A stretch of 64,000 nucleotides of DNA from Lichenicola sp964247735. GTDB lineage: Bacteria; Pseudomonadota; Alphaproteobacteria; Acetobacterales; Acetobacteraceae. Every line of letters begins with the position of its first letter. Position 1 is the first letter of the stretch. Where the stretch lies: positions 1-64,000 of the forward strand of contig CAXTVS010000001.1 in the NCBI GenBank assembly GCA_964247735.1. Reading direction: 5' to 3'. The position numbers and the translations under genes were made by a program. A model generated the notes under the pieces. That model saw only the letters and a program-made list of their open reading frames with translations, made no database searches and was not told where the DNA came from. Of this stretch, positions 1 through 8,652 are shown one piece after another.

Positions 1-1
1 G

Positions 2-61
2 CACCTCACGCCCAGCCAGGCGAAAACGACGGTCGGCATGGTCGGCAAGACGCATGTCTGA
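2..61 (+). CDS. Possible 3' end of an unidentified gene (edge-truncated)
   Basis: An open frame enters from the left edge and stops with TGA at 59-61, giving a 19-residue tail ending VGMVGKTHV. It would converge on the leftward catabolic operon. Nineteen residues are too few to assign a family, and chance open frame cannot be excluded in such GC-rich DNA. The roughly 125 bases to the next gene show nothing recognisable. Confidence 0.2.
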   Translation, partial: HLTPSQAKTTVGMVGKTHV

Positions 62-187
62 GGACGACTCCCGAGCGGCACCAAGCTGGAGGGTTCGTAA
101 CTATAACAATCCCTCCGGTTTACCTACCTCACGTCGATCATGATCCATGGCGCCGCCGGCCTGGCGGGACGGACCTGATCCTCTAGG

Positions 188-1093
188 TTAAAGCGACTGC
201 CGGGGATCCTGCGCCTCGCCATCTACGGCGCCGGCGGCCAGCAACGCCCTCGCCTGCTTCAGGTGGGGCAGGTCCAGCATCCGCCCCTCGAACGCGATTG
301 TCCCGGTGCCCGGGTCGGCGTCGAACAGCGCTACCACCGTCCGGGCCCGCTCGAGCTCCTGTCCGGTCGGCGTGAACACCGCGTTGATCACCGGCACCTG
401 TTGCGGATGGATCGCCATCATGCCGGCGAAGCCGTCGCGGCGGCCGCGCGTCGCGTAGGCTTCCAGCCCGGCCATGTCGCGGAATGCCGGGTAGACGGTC
501 TCGATCGGCGGCAGACCGGCGGCCGAGGCTCCGGCTAAGCACAAGGTCCGGGCCAGCCGGCACAGGTCGCTGTAGCCGCCATCCTCGTCGCGGTTGGTGG
601 AGGCGCCCACCGCCGCCGGCAGGTCCTCCGCACCCCAGGTCAGGCCGGCAAGCCGGCCGCTCGCGTTGCGGTAGCTGTCAAGCGTGAACAGGGACCGCGG
701 CGTTTCCGTCGCGATCGGCAGGATGCGGATGCGGTTGGCCGGCAGCCCTGCCGACGCTTCGAGCGCGGCGAGGTAGTGGTCCAGCCTCGCCACGTCGTGC
801 GCCCCGTCCGGCTTGGGCAGCACGATCCCGTCCGGCCCCGCCGGCACGACGGCAGCCAGGTCCGCCAGCGCGTGGGGACCGGCAAGCGGGTTGATGCGCA
901 CGAACAGCGACGGCGCACGCGGCGCCGGCCGTGCCGACAGGAAGTCGGCGACCAGCCGGCGCGCCTCCGGCTTCCTCGCCTCCGCCACCGAATCCTCCAA
1001 GTCGAGGATGACCACGTCGGCCCCGGTTCCGCTCGCCTTGTCCAGCTTGCGCGGCGCGTCGCCCGGCACGAACAGCCAGGACCGGAGCCTCAC
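188..1093 (-). CDS. HpcH/HpaI-CitE family CoA ester lyase
   Basis: A 301-residue (beta/alpha)8-barrel lyase of the CitE-like class, which cleave or form malyl-CoA, citramalyl-CoA and related 3-hydroxyacyl-CoA esters. Visible signatures are the N-terminal LRSWLFVPGD block, ILDLEDSV (residues 29-36), an ATETP block with the metal-binding Glu, TWGAEDL, and IHPQQV near the C-terminus. I chose the GTG at 1093 over the upstream start: it follows a CAGGAG ribosome-binding site and overlaps the preceding maoC stop as GTGA. It is the last gene of the bkd/leucine operon, where an HMG-CoA lyase might be expected. HMG-CoA lyases are DRE-TIM proteins, so this is a different fold subfamily and its substrate is unproven; (S)-citramalyl-CoA or beta-methylmalyl-CoA are family precedents. 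Confidence 0.85.
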   Translation of the reverse strand: MRLRSWLFVPGDAPRKLDKASGTGADVVILDLEDSVAEARKPEARRLVADFLSARPAPRAPSLFVRINPLAGPHALADLAAVVPAGPDGIVLPKPDGAHDVARLDHYLAALEASAGLPANRIRILPIATETPRSLFTLDSYRNASGRLAGLTWGAEDLPAAVGASTNRDEDGGYSDLCRLARTLCLAGASAAGLPPIETVYPAFRDMAGLEAYATRGRRDGFAGMMAIHPQQVPVINAVFTPTGQELERARTVVALFDADPGTGTIAFEGRMLDLPHLKQARALLAAGAVDGEAQDPRQSL

Positions 1094-1542
1094 GCCGGGC
1101 TCCTGTGCAGCAGGGCGGTGCGCCGGCACCGGCAGACGACCTCGTCGCGCTGGTTCACAGCGCGGTGCTCGAACACCACGATCCCGTTCTCCGGCCTCGA
1201 CCGGCTGTCCCGCTTCTCGACCACCACCGTCTCGACCCTCAGCGTGTCGCCCACGAAGACCGGCTTCGGCATCACCACCGCGTCGTAGCCGAGGTTGGCC
1301 ACCAGGGTGCCAAGCGTGGTGTCGCCCACCGAGATGCCGATCATCAGGCCGAAGGTGAAGATCCCATTGACGACGATGCGGCCGAACTCGGTGCCGGCTG
1401 CATGCTCCGCATCCAGGTGCAGCGGCTGCGGGTTGTGCGTCAGCGCGGTGATCAGCAGGTTGTCGGTCTCGGTCACGGTGCGGCGCAAGTCGTGCCGCAC
1501 GCTCCAGCCGACCTCGAACTGGTCGAAATACCTACCGGCCAT
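1090..1542 (-). CDS. MaoC-family (hot-dog) acyl-CoA hydratase/dehydratase
   Basis: A 150-residue single hot-dog protein. MaoC dehydratases hydrate enoyl-CoA esters using an Asp/His pair in the hydratase-2 motif; here the stretch NPQPLHLDAEHAAGTEFG contains the candidate residues, followed by the conserved VNGIFTFGLMIG segment and a VGDTLRVE strand. The ATG at 1542 is preferred because the residues before it in the longer frame are antisense-like and overlap mccA. It overlaps the 3' end of mccA by 11 bases and its stop overlaps the start of the CitE-like lyase gene by four, so the three are almost certainly co-translated. A MaoC/CitE pair occurs in itaconate (itaconyl-CoA hydratase plus citramalyl-CoA lyase) and mesaconyl-CoA pathways. 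Here the leucine context suggests 3-methylglutaconyl-CoA or a related branched substrate, by inference only. Confidence 0.85.
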   Translation of the reverse strand: MAGRYFDQFEVGWSVRHDLRRTVTETDNLLITALTHNPQPLHLDAEHAAGTEFGRIVVNGIFTFGLMIGISVGDTTLGTLVANLGYDAVVMPKPVFVGDTLRVETVVVEKRDSRSRPENGIVVFEHRAVNQRDEVVCRCRRTALLHRSPA

Positions 1543-3409
1543 GATCCGCACCTTCCGGCTCCAGCCGGACCAGCGTCGCCCCCTCGACCACCTGCTGTCC
1601 GGTCCGGGCGGACACCTCGACAACCCTACCGGCAAAGGGCGCCTGCAGGGAAAGCTCCATCTTCATCGCCTCGACCACGACCAGCGGTGCGCCCTTCACC
1701 ACCGCATCCCCGACCGCCACTGCCACCGCCACGACCCGTCCCGGCATCGGCGAGACGACCACGCCGCTTCCCCCCTCCGCGCCGGGGGGCGTGCCGGCAG
1801 CGGGATCGCGGAAGGCATACGGCACGCCGTCCTCGAACACGACAATCTCGCCGTCCCGCTCGAACACCGGCAGCCCCGGTTGCCGCGTCCGGGGTGCAAG
1901 CGTAATGCACAATGTCTCTCCGGCATGGTCCAGCCTGACCTCGAGGCGGGGCTCGGCGTTCAGCCGGAACCCAGCTGGCGCCGCGACCGACCCGGCGAGC
2001 CGCTGCCGTCCCGCCGCCTGCAGCACCCGCTCGGACGGCTGCCTCGGCGGCATCAGCGCGTCGAGCCGGGCCTCGATGAACCCGGTCTCCACCCGCCCGG
2101 CGACGAAGTCGGGATGCGACAGCGCGCGCGCCAGGAAGCCGGCATTGGTCCTCACCGGCCACACCTCCACCGCGCGGCAGGCGGCAGCTAGTCCGGCCGC
2201 CGCTTCGGCACGCGTGGCCGCATGCACGACCAGCTTGGCGATCATCGGGTCGTAGAAGGCGGTGACCTCCGATCCCTGCTCGACGGCGCTGTCGACCCGC
2301 ACCCCTCCCGAGGGTAGGCGAAGATGCTCCAGCCGCCCGGTCGAGGGCAGGAAGCCCGTGGACGGGTTCTCCGCATAGAGCCGCGCCTCCATGCCCCAGC
2401 CGTCGACCCGCAGCCGGTCCTGCGCCAGCGGCAGGGGCTCGCCGGAGGCGACGCGCAGCTGCCACTCCACCAGGTCCTGTCCGGTGACCGCTTCCGTCAC
2501 CGGATGCTCCACCTGCAGCCGGGTGTTCATCTCCATGAACCAGATCCGGTCGGCCCGCAGCCCCTCGCTGGCATCCGCGATGAACTCGACCGTGCCCGCA
2601 CCCTGGTAGCCGACCGCAGTGGCCGCCCTGACCGCCGCCGCGCACACCGCCTCGCGCACCGCCGGCTCCAGGCCGGGCGCCGGCGCCTCCTCGATCACCT
2701 TCTGGTGCCGGCGCTGCAGCGAGCAGTCGCGCTCGAACAGGTGCAGAACGTTGCCGTGATCATCGGCGAACACCTGCACCTCGATGTGGCGCGGCTGCGT
2801 CACGTAGATCTCGATCAGCACCCGGTCGTCGCCAAACGCGGCACTTGCCTCGCGCCGGCAGGAGGCGAGCGCCGCCGCAAACTCGTCCGGCCGGTCGACC
2901 CGGCGCATCCCCTTGCCGCCGCCGCCGGCCACCGCCTTGATTACCACCGGATAGCCGACGCGCCCCGCTTCCGCGGCCAGCCGCGTCTCGTCCTGGTCGT
3001 CGCCTAGATAGCCCGGCGTAGTCGGCACCCCCGCCGCGGCCATCAGCGACTTGGCCGCGTCCTTGAGCCCCATGGCCCGGATCGCCGCTGCCGGCGGCCC
3101 GACCCAGACCAGCCCGGCGGCGATCACCGCCTCGGCGAACTCCGCGTTCTCCGACAGGAAGCCGTAGCCGGGATGGACCGCGTCCGCGCCGCAGTCCCGG
3201 GCGGCCTGGAGGATGCGCTCCGCCTGGAGGTAGCTGTCCCGCGCCGGCGCCGGTCCGATCGCGACCGCCTCGTCGGCCTCGGCGACGTGGGGCGCGTCCG
3301 CGTCCGCCTCGGAGTACACGGCGATGCACCGGATGCCGAGCCGGCGGCAGGTGCGGATGATGCGCCGGGCGATCTCGCCGCGGTTGGCGATGAGCAGGGA
3401 TCTGATCAT
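1532..3409 (-). CDS. mccA: Methylcrotonyl-CoA carboxylase biotin-containing alpha subunit
   Basis: A 625-residue biotin-dependent carboxylase subunit that carboxylates biotin with ATP and bicarbonate for transfer to 3-methylcrotonyl-CoA in leucine breakdown. Domains in order: biotin carboxylase N-terminal fold (ANRGEIARRII at the start, HPGYGFLSEN), ATP-grasp with the glycine-rich loop KAVAGGGGKGMR, biotin carboxylase C-terminal domain with MNTRLQVEHPVTE, a linker/BT-like region, and a C-terminal biotinyl domain carrying EAMKM with Lys583 as the biotinylation site. Length is normal for MccA (LiuD). It starts ten bases after the mccB stop with a GAGGGG ribosome-binding site. The neighbouring isovaleryl-CoA dehydrogenase and carboxyltransferase make methylcrotonyl-CoA more likely than propionyl- or geranyl-CoA. 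Confidence 0.93.
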   Translation of the reverse strand: MIRSLLIANRGEIARRIIRTCRRLGIRCIAVYSEADADAPHVAEADEAVAIGPAPARDSYLQAERILQAARDCGADAVHPGYGFLSENAEFAEAVIAAGLVWVGPPAAAIRAMGLKDAAKSLMAAAGVPTTPGYLGDDQDETRLAAEAGRVGYPVVIKAVAGGGGKGMRRVDRPDEFAAALASCRREASAAFGDDRVLIEIYVTQPRHIEVQVFADDHGNVLHLFERDCSLQRRHQKVIEEAPAPGLEPAVREAVCAAAVRAATAVGYQGAGTVEFIADASEGLRADRIWFMEMNTRLQVEHPVTEAVTGQDLVEWQLRVASGEPLPLAQDRLRVDGWGMEARLYAENPSTGFLPSTGRLEHLRLPSGGVRVDSAVEQGSEVTAFYDPMIAKLVVHAATRAEAAAGLAAACRAVEVWPVRTNAGFLARALSHPDFVAGRVETGFIEARLDALMPPRQPSERVLQAAGRQRLAGSVAAPAGFRLNAEPRLEVRLDHAGETLCITLAPRTRQPGLPVFERDGEIVVFEDGVPYAFRDPAAGTPPGAEGGSGVVVSPMPGRVVAVAVAVGDAVVKGAPLVVVEAMKMELSLQAPFAGRVVEVSARTGQQVVEGATLVRLEPEGADHGR

Positions 3410-3419
3410 GAACCGCCCC

Positions 3420-5045
3420 TCACATCCGGAACAGGCCGAAGCGCGGCGATTGCGGGATCGGCGCGTTCAGCGCCGCCGAGATCGCCAGGCCCAGCACGTC
3501 GCGCGTCTGCACCGGGTCGATGATCCCGTCGTCCCACAGCCGCGCGGTGGCGAAGTACGGGTCGGACTCCGCCTCGTAGCGCTCGCGGATCGGCGCCTTG
3601 AAGACCTCCTCCGCCTCGCCGCTCCAGTCCTGCCCCCGGGCCTCCATCGCATCACGACGCACCGTCGCCAGCACGCTGGCCGCCTGCTCGCCGCCCATCA
3701 CTCCGATCCGGGAGTTCGGCCAGGAGAACAGGAAGCGCGGCTCGTAGGCGCGGCCGCACATGCCGTAGTTGCCGGCGCCGAAGCTGTTGCCGATCAGCAC
3801 GGTGAACTTCGGCACGCTCGCGGTCGCCACCGCCGTCACCATCTTCGCGCCGTCCTTGGCGATGCCGCCGGCCTCGTAGCGGCCGCCGACCATGAAGCCG
3901 GAGATGTTCTGCAGGAACACCAGCGGCGTGCGCCGCTGGCAGGCGAGCTCGACGAAGTGCGCCGCCTTCTGCGCGCTCTCCGAGAACAGCACCCCGTTGT
4001 TGGCCAGCACCGCGACCGGATAGCCCCAGATGCGGGCGAAGCCGGTGACCAGGGTGGACCCGTAGAGCGGCCGGAACTCGTGCAGCTCGGAGTTGTCGAC
4101 GATCCGGGCGATGACGTCCCGCACCTCGTACGGCACGCGGCGGTCGGTCGGCACGATCCCGTACAGCTCGTCCGGGTCGTAGCGCGGCGGCACCGGGTCC
4201 GCCACGTCGATGTCGACCCGCTTGACCGTGTTGAGGCGGGACACGACGTCGCGCACGATCTCCAGCGCGTGCTCGTCGGTTCGGGCCACGTGGTCGACCA
4301 CGCCGGACCGGCGCCCGTGCGTGTCGGCGCCGCCCAGCTCGCTGGCGCTGATGACCTCGCCGGTCGCCGCCTTCACCAGCGGCGGCCCGGCCAGGAAGAT
4401 CGCGCCCTGGCTTTCGGACCCCAGCCCGCGCACGATCACCGTCTCGTCGCTCATCGCCGGCACGTAGGCGCCGCCTGCGGTGCTGAGCCCCATGACGCAG
4501 GCGATCTGCGCGATCCCCTGCGCGCTCATCCGCGCCTGGTTGAAGAAGATGCGCCCGAAATGGTCGCGATCGGGAAACACCTCGGCCTGGTGTGGCAGGT
4601 TGGCGCCGCCGCTGTCCACCAGGTAGATGCAGGGCAGGCGGTTCTGCTCCGCGACCTCCTGCGCGCGCAGGTGCTTCTTCACCGTGAGCGGGAAGTAGGC
4701 ACCGCCCTTCACCGTCGGGTCGTTGGCGACGATCATCACCTCGCGCCCGCACACGCGGCCGATGCCGGCGATCACCCCGGCTCCCGGCGCCTCGCCGCCA
4801 TAAAGGCCCCAGGCCGCCAGCTGGCCGAGCTCCAGGAACGGCGCGCCGGGATCGAGCAGGCGCTCCACCCGGTCCCGCGGCAGCAGCTTGCCGCGGGCGG
4901 TGTGGCGCTCGCGCGAGGCGGCCGGACCGCCCAGTCCGGCGATCCGCACCTGCTCGCGCAAGGCCTCGGCGAGCGCCCGGTTGACCGCGGCGTTGCGCGC
5001 GAATGCGTCGCTGCCGGTGTCGACCGCACTCGCCAGCCGGCTCAT
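3420..5045 (-). CDS. mccB: Methylcrotonyl-CoA carboxylase carboxyltransferase beta subunit
   Basis: A 541-residue carboxyltransferase that moves the carboxyl group from biotin to 3-methylcrotonyl-CoA. It has the two crotonase-fold halves of the family: an N-terminal half with GKLLPRDRVERLLDPG and the oxyanion-type STAGGAYVPAMSDE segment, and a C-terminal half with NNGVLFSESAQKAAHF, FLQNISGFMVG and GNSFGAGNYGMCGRAY. Length and motifs match MccB (LiuB) rather than the propionyl-CoA type. The ATG at 5045 overlaps the upstream ivd stop as ATGA; the longer frame upstream of it is only the shadow of ivd. Works as a complex with MccA encoded immediately downstream. Confidence 0.95.
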   Translation of the reverse strand: MSRLASAVDTGSDAFARNAAVNRALAEALREQVRIAGLGGPAASRERHTARGKLLPRDRVERLLDPGAPFLELGQLAAWGLYGGEAPGAGVIAGIGRVCGREVMIVANDPTVKGGAYFPLTVKKHLRAQEVAEQNRLPCIYLVDSGGANLPHQAEVFPDRDHFGRIFFNQARMSAQGIAQIACVMGLSTAGGAYVPAMSDETVIVRGLGSESQGAIFLAGPPLVKAATGEVISASELGGADTHGRRSGVVDHVARTDEHALEIVRDVVSRLNTVKRVDIDVADPVPPRYDPDELYGIVPTDRRVPYEVRDVIARIVDNSELHEFRPLYGSTLVTGFARIWGYPVAVLANNGVLFSESAQKAAHFVELACQRRTPLVFLQNISGFMVGGRYEAGGIAKDGAKMVTAVATASVPKFTVLIGNSFGAGNYGMCGRAYEPRFLFSWPNSRIGVMGGEQAASVLATVRRDAMEARGQDWSGEAEEVFKAPIRERYEAESDPYFATARLWDDGIIDPVQTRDVLGLAISAALNAPIPQSPRFGLFRM

Positions 5046-6223
5046 CGGGGCGTCGCCCCCTCGATCAGCTCCCGGCCGATCAGGAACCGGCGGATCTCGT
5101 TGGTGCCGGCGCCGATGTCGTACAGCTTGGCGTCGCGAAGCAGCCGCTCCACCGGCCATTCCCGGGTGTAGCCGGCGCCGCCCAATGCCTGGATCGCTTC
5201 CAGCGCCGTCTTCACCGCGTTCTCGCTGGCGAGCAGGATCGCAGCCGCCGCGTCGGTGCGCGTGGTGTTGCCGGCATCGCATGCCCTGGCGACCGCATAT
5301 ACGTAGGCGCGGGCCGAGTTGAGCGCCACGTACATGTCGGCGATCTTGGCCTGCATGAGCTGGAACCCGCCGACCGGCTTGCCGAATTGTCTCCGCTCGC
5401 GGACATAGGGCAGGCACACGTCCAGGCAGGCCTGCATGATGCCGAGCGGGCCGCCGGCCAGCACGGCGCGCTCATAGTCGAGCCCGGACATCAGGATCGC
5501 CACCCCCTGTCCTTCCCGGCCCATGATCGCTTCCGCGGGAACCTCGCAATCCTGGAACACCAGCTCCGCGGTGTCGCTGCCGCGCATGCCCATCTTGTCG
5601 AGCTTCTTCGACACCGAGAACCCGGCCCAGCCCTTCTCGACCAGGAAGGCGGTGATCCCCTTTGGTCCGGCGGCCGGATCGGTCTTGGCATACACCACCA
5701 GCACCTCGGCCGAGGGCGCGTTGGTGATCCAGAACTTGGTGCCGTTCAGCACGTAGCGGTCGCCGCGCCGCTCCGCCTTGAGCCGCATCGACACCACGTC
5801 CGAGCCGGACCCCGCTTCCGACATCGCGAGCGAGCCGACATGCTCGCCGGAGATCAGCTTCGGCAGGTAACGCCGCTTTTGCTCCTCCGTGCCCCAGCGG
5901 CGGATCTGGTTGACGCACAGGTTGGAATGCGCCCCGTAGCTGAGTCCGACCGAGGCGGACGCGCGCGACACCTCCTCCATCGCCACCACGTGCTCGAGAT
6001 AGCCGAGCCCCAGCCCGCCGTGCTCCTCCTCCACCGTGATGCCGTGCAGCCCGAGCTCGCCCATCTGCGGCCACAGCGCGCGCGGGAAGGTGTTGCTTTC
6101 GTCCACCTCCCGCGCGATGGGCGCGATCCGATCGGCGGCGAACCGGGCCGTGGTGTCCCGAATGGCGTCCGCGTTCTCGCCCAGCGCGAACTCGAGCCCG
6201 GAGGATGCAAGCCCAGAACTCAT
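5042..6223 (-). CDS. ivd: Isovaleryl-CoA dehydrogenase
   Basis: A 393-residue FAD flavoprotein oxidising isovaleryl-CoA to 3-methylcrotonyl-CoA and passing electrons to ETF. The acyl-CoA dehydrogenase signatures are AMSEAGSGSDVVSM (residues 133-146) and the C-terminal block from GGAGYTREWPVERLLRDAK. The catalytic glutamate is diagnostic: most acyl-CoA dehydrogenases have it in a YEGT motif, whereas here that position reads GAGT (371-374) and a glutamate sits instead at residue 251 in GLDYERAVLAGGPLG, as in isovaleryl-CoA dehydrogenases. The ATG at 6223 follows AGGAT at good spacing. It lies 109 bases after bkdB and its stop overlaps mccB by four bases, linking keto-acid decarboxylation to the leucine-specific branch. 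Confidence 0.95.
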   Translation of the reverse strand: MSSGLASSGLEFALGENADAIRDTTARFAADRIAPIAREVDESNTFPRALWPQMGELGLHGITVEEEHGGLGLGYLEHVVAMEEVSRASASVGLSYGAHSNLCVNQIRRWGTEEQKRRYLPKLISGEHVGSLAMSEAGSGSDVVSMRLKAERRGDRYVLNGTKFWITNAPSAEVLVVYAKTDPAAGPKGITAFLVEKGWAGFSVSKKLDKMGMRGSDTAELVFQDCEVPAEAIMGREGQGVAILMSGLDYERAVLAGGPLGIMQACLDVCLPYVRERRQFGKPVGGFQLMQAKIADMYVALNSARAYVYAVARACDAGNTTRTDAAAAILLASENAVKTALEAIQALGGAGYTREWPVERLLRDAKLYDIGAGTNEIRRFLIGRELIEGATPR

Positions 6224-6332
6224 GATCGGATCCTGTCAGTGGCCGGAGCCGGCAACGGCACGGCCGGACGTGGCGTTCCCCGGCAGCGGCCGGTCGGCGC
6301 GCGGAACGGAAGGGCGGAACGGATGGCGCGCG

Positions 6333-7634
6333 TCATCCCTGGTCCACGAACAACAGGGCAGGCCGCTCGATCAGCCGCTTCATGCCCTGCACGAACCGGG
6401 CGGCATCGTAGCCGTCGACGATGCGGTGGTCGAACGACGAGGACACGTTCATCACCGTGCGGACGACCACCTGGCCGTTGATCACCACCGGCCGCTCCAC
6501 CAGCTTGTTGGGGCCGATGATGGCCACCTCCGGATGATTGATCACCGGCGTCGCGGACACGCCGCCGAGTGCTCCGAGGCTGGTGAGGGTGATGGTGGAG
6601 CCGGTCAGCTCCTCGCGGCTGGCGCTGCCGTCCCGCGCGGCCCGCGTGACGCGTTCGAGCTCGCGCGCGCTCTGCCACAGGTCGAGTGCCTCCGCATGCC
6701 GCACCACCGGGACCATCAGCCCGCCCGTTGTCTGCGTCGCGATGCCCACGTGCACGGCGTCATGGGTGCGCAGGATCCCGGCGGCGTCGTCGAACCGCGC
6801 GTTCACCTGCGGGAACTGTGGCACCAGCCGCACCACGGCCCGCATGAAGAACGGCAGCAGCGTCAGCTTGGGCTGGTGCTCCGACCGGCCGGCGTTGAGC
6901 TCCCGGCGCAGGGCTTCCAGCTCGGTCAGGTCGAACTCCTCGACGTAGCCGAAATGCGGGATGCGGCGCTTCGCCTCCGCCATCCGCTCCGCGATCCTGC
7001 GGCGCAGCCCGACCAGGGTGATCTCCTTGACCCCGGCGCGGCGTCCGGAATGCCCGGCCGGTCTGGACGGCACCGCATCGTCCCGGCGCGCGACAAAGGC
7101 GTCCAGGTCCTCCGGCGTGACCCGTCCGTCGGGCCCGGTGCCGGACACGGCCTGCAGGTCGACGCCGAGCTCGGCCGCCCGCCGCCGCGTCGCCGGCGAG
7201 GCCAGCGGCGCTTCGGCCCGTTCCGCCGCAGCCGCAGCCGCAGCCGCCACCGGCGCCGGCTCGGCCGGGTCGGGAGCCGCGGTTCCGGGCGGCGCGGCCG
7301 ACCCATCCCCGGCCGCGATGGCTTCGGGAAGCGTCGGCGTCTCGGGACCGTCCAGCGCATCGACGGGTGCCTCGACGGACGCCTCGGCCGCGCCATGGAG
7401 CGCCAGCTCGATCAGCGGCGATCCCACCGGCACCATCTGTCCGATCCCGCCGTGCAGCGCCACGACCACGCCCGACACCGGCGCGGTCATCTCCACCGTC
7501 GCCTTGTCGGTCATGACGTCGACCGTCGCCTGGTCCTCCTCGATCCGGTCGCCGACCCCGATGTGCCAGGCGACGATCTCCGCCTCGGCGACGCCCTCGC
7601 CGACGTCCGGCAGGCGGATGACGTAGTTGTCCAT
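6333..7634 (-). CDS. bkdB: Branched-chain 2-oxo acid dehydrogenase E2 (dihydrolipoyl acyltransferase)
   Basis: A 433-residue E2 core protein that takes the acyl group from E1 onto lipoyl-lysine and transfers it to CoA. Order: one N-terminal lipoyl domain with MTDKATVEM (Lys44 is the lipoylated residue), an Ala/Pro-rich hinge, the peripheral subunit-binding domain (ATRRRAAELGVDL, GTGPDGRV), a second linker, and the catalytic domain ending with SSFDHRIVDGYDAARF, where His403 and Asp407 form the HxxxDG active-site motif. The ATG at 7634 lies two bases after the E1 beta stop and has an AAGGG site; a TTG two codons upstream is less likely. No E3 (lipoamide dehydrogenase) gene follows, so the complex presumably uses one encoded elsewhere. 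Confidence 0.93.
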   Translation of the reverse strand: MDNYVIRLPDVGEGVAEAEIVAWHIGVGDRIEEDQATVDVMTDKATVEMTAPVSGVVVALHGGIGQMVPVGSPLIELALHGAAEASVEAPVDALDGPETPTLPEAIAAGDGSAAPPGTAAPDPAEPAPVAAAAAAAAERAEAPLASPATRRRAAELGVDLQAVSGTGPDGRVTPEDLDAFVARRDDAVPSRPAGHSGRRAGVKEITLVGLRRRIAERMAEAKRRIPHFGYVEEFDLTELEALRRELNAGRSEHQPKLTLLPFFMRAVVRLVPQFPQVNARFDDAAGILRTHDAVHVGIATQTTGGLMVPVVRHAEALDLWQSARELERVTRAARDGSASREELTGSTITLTSLGALGGVSATPVINHPEVAIIGPNKLVERPVVINGQVVVRTVMNVSSSFDHRIVDGYDAARFVQGMKRLIERPALLFVDQG

Positions 7635-7636
7635 TC

Positions 7637-8650
7637 TCAACCCTTCAGGGTGCGCTGCATCGCCGCGACAACGCGGGCAGGTCCGACGAAGTAGTCCCGC
7701 TCGAACGCGTGCGGATACGGCGTGTCCCAGCCGGCGACGCGCTCGATCGGCGCCTCGAGGTGATAGAAGCAGCGCTCCTGCACCAGCGACGACAGCTCGG
7801 CCCCGAAGCCCGCGAAGCGCGACGCCTCGTGCACCACCACGCAGCGCCTGGTCTTGCGCACGGACTGGAGGATGGCGTCGAGGTCGAGCGGCACGATGCT
7901 GCGCAGGTCGATCACCTCGGCGTCGATGCCGCTTTCCTCCACCGCCGACAGCGCCACGTGCACCATGGTGCCGTAGGCGAGCACCGTGACCGCCGCACCT
8001 TCCCGCGCGACCGCCGCCTTGCCCAGCGGCACCGTGTAGTGGCCTTCCGGCACCTCGCTCGCCGGATGCTGCGCCCAGGTGCCGACCGGCCGGTCGAAGC
8101 GGCCGTCGAACGGCCCGTTGTAGATGCGCTTCGGCTCCAGGAAGATCACCGGGTCGTCGTCCTCGATGGCGGCGATCAGCAGGCCCTTGGCGTCGTAGGG
8201 ATTGGACGGGATCACGGTCTTGAGCCCGGACACGTGGGCGAAGATCGCCTCCGGGCTGGAGCTGTGCGTCTGCCCGCCGAAGATGCCGCCGCCATAGGGC
8301 GAGCGCACGGTGATCGGCGCCCAGAACTCGCCCCCGGAACGGTAGCGCAGGCGTGCCGCTTCCGACACCAGCTGGTCGTAGGCGGGCAGGATGTAGTCCG
8401 CGAACTGGATCTCCACCACCGGCCGCAAGCCATAAGCGCCCATGCCGATCGCGGTCGCGACGATGCCGCCCTCGGAGATCGGCGCGTCGAAGCAGCGCGT
8501 CAGCCCGTGCTTCGCGGCCAGCCCGTCGGTGGCGCGGAACACGCCCCCGAAATATCCCACGTCCTCGCCGAAGATCAGCACGTCCGGGTCGCGCGCCAGC
8601 ATCACGTCCAGCGCCGAGTTGATCGCCCGCACCATGTTCATGGTCGCCAT
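7637..8650 (-). CDS. bkdA2: Branched-chain 2-oxo acid dehydrogenase E1 beta subunit
   Basis: A 337-residue transketolase-type subunit. With E1 alpha it forms the thiamine-diphosphate E1 that decarboxylates the 2-oxo acids from leucine, isoleucine and valine. Family marks include MVRAINSALDVMLARDPDV, FGEDVGYFGGVFRAT with the conserved Glu/Asp, the long pyrimidine-binding domain (RSGGEFWAPITVRSPYGGG) and the C-terminal VIDLRSIVPLD segment. The start is set at the ATG at 8650, three bases from the E1 alpha stop; the longer frame upstream is the shadow of bkdA1. A second ATG three codons in is also possible. Confidence 0.93.
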   Translation of the reverse strand: MATMNMVRAINSALDVMLARDPDVLIFGEDVGYFGGVFRATDGLAAKHGLTRCFDAPISEGGIVATAIGMGAYGLRPVVEIQFADYILPAYDQLVSEAARLRYRSGGEFWAPITVRSPYGGGIFGGQTHSSSPEAIFAHVSGLKTVIPSNPYDAKGLLIAAIEDDDPVIFLEPKRIYNGPFDGRFDRPVGTWAQHPASEVPEGHYTVPLGKAAVAREGAAVTVLAYGTMVHVALSAVEESGIDAEVIDLRSIVPLDLDAILQSVRKTRRCVVVHEASRFAGFGAELSSLVQERCFYHLEAPIERVAGWDTPYPHAFERDYFVGPARVVAAMQRTLKG

Positions 8651-8652
8651 GA

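Noticed and set aside
3324..5171. A 615-codon plus-strand frame opposite mccB
   Set aside because: The minus-strand frame carries unmistakable carboxyltransferase motifs; this one has none.
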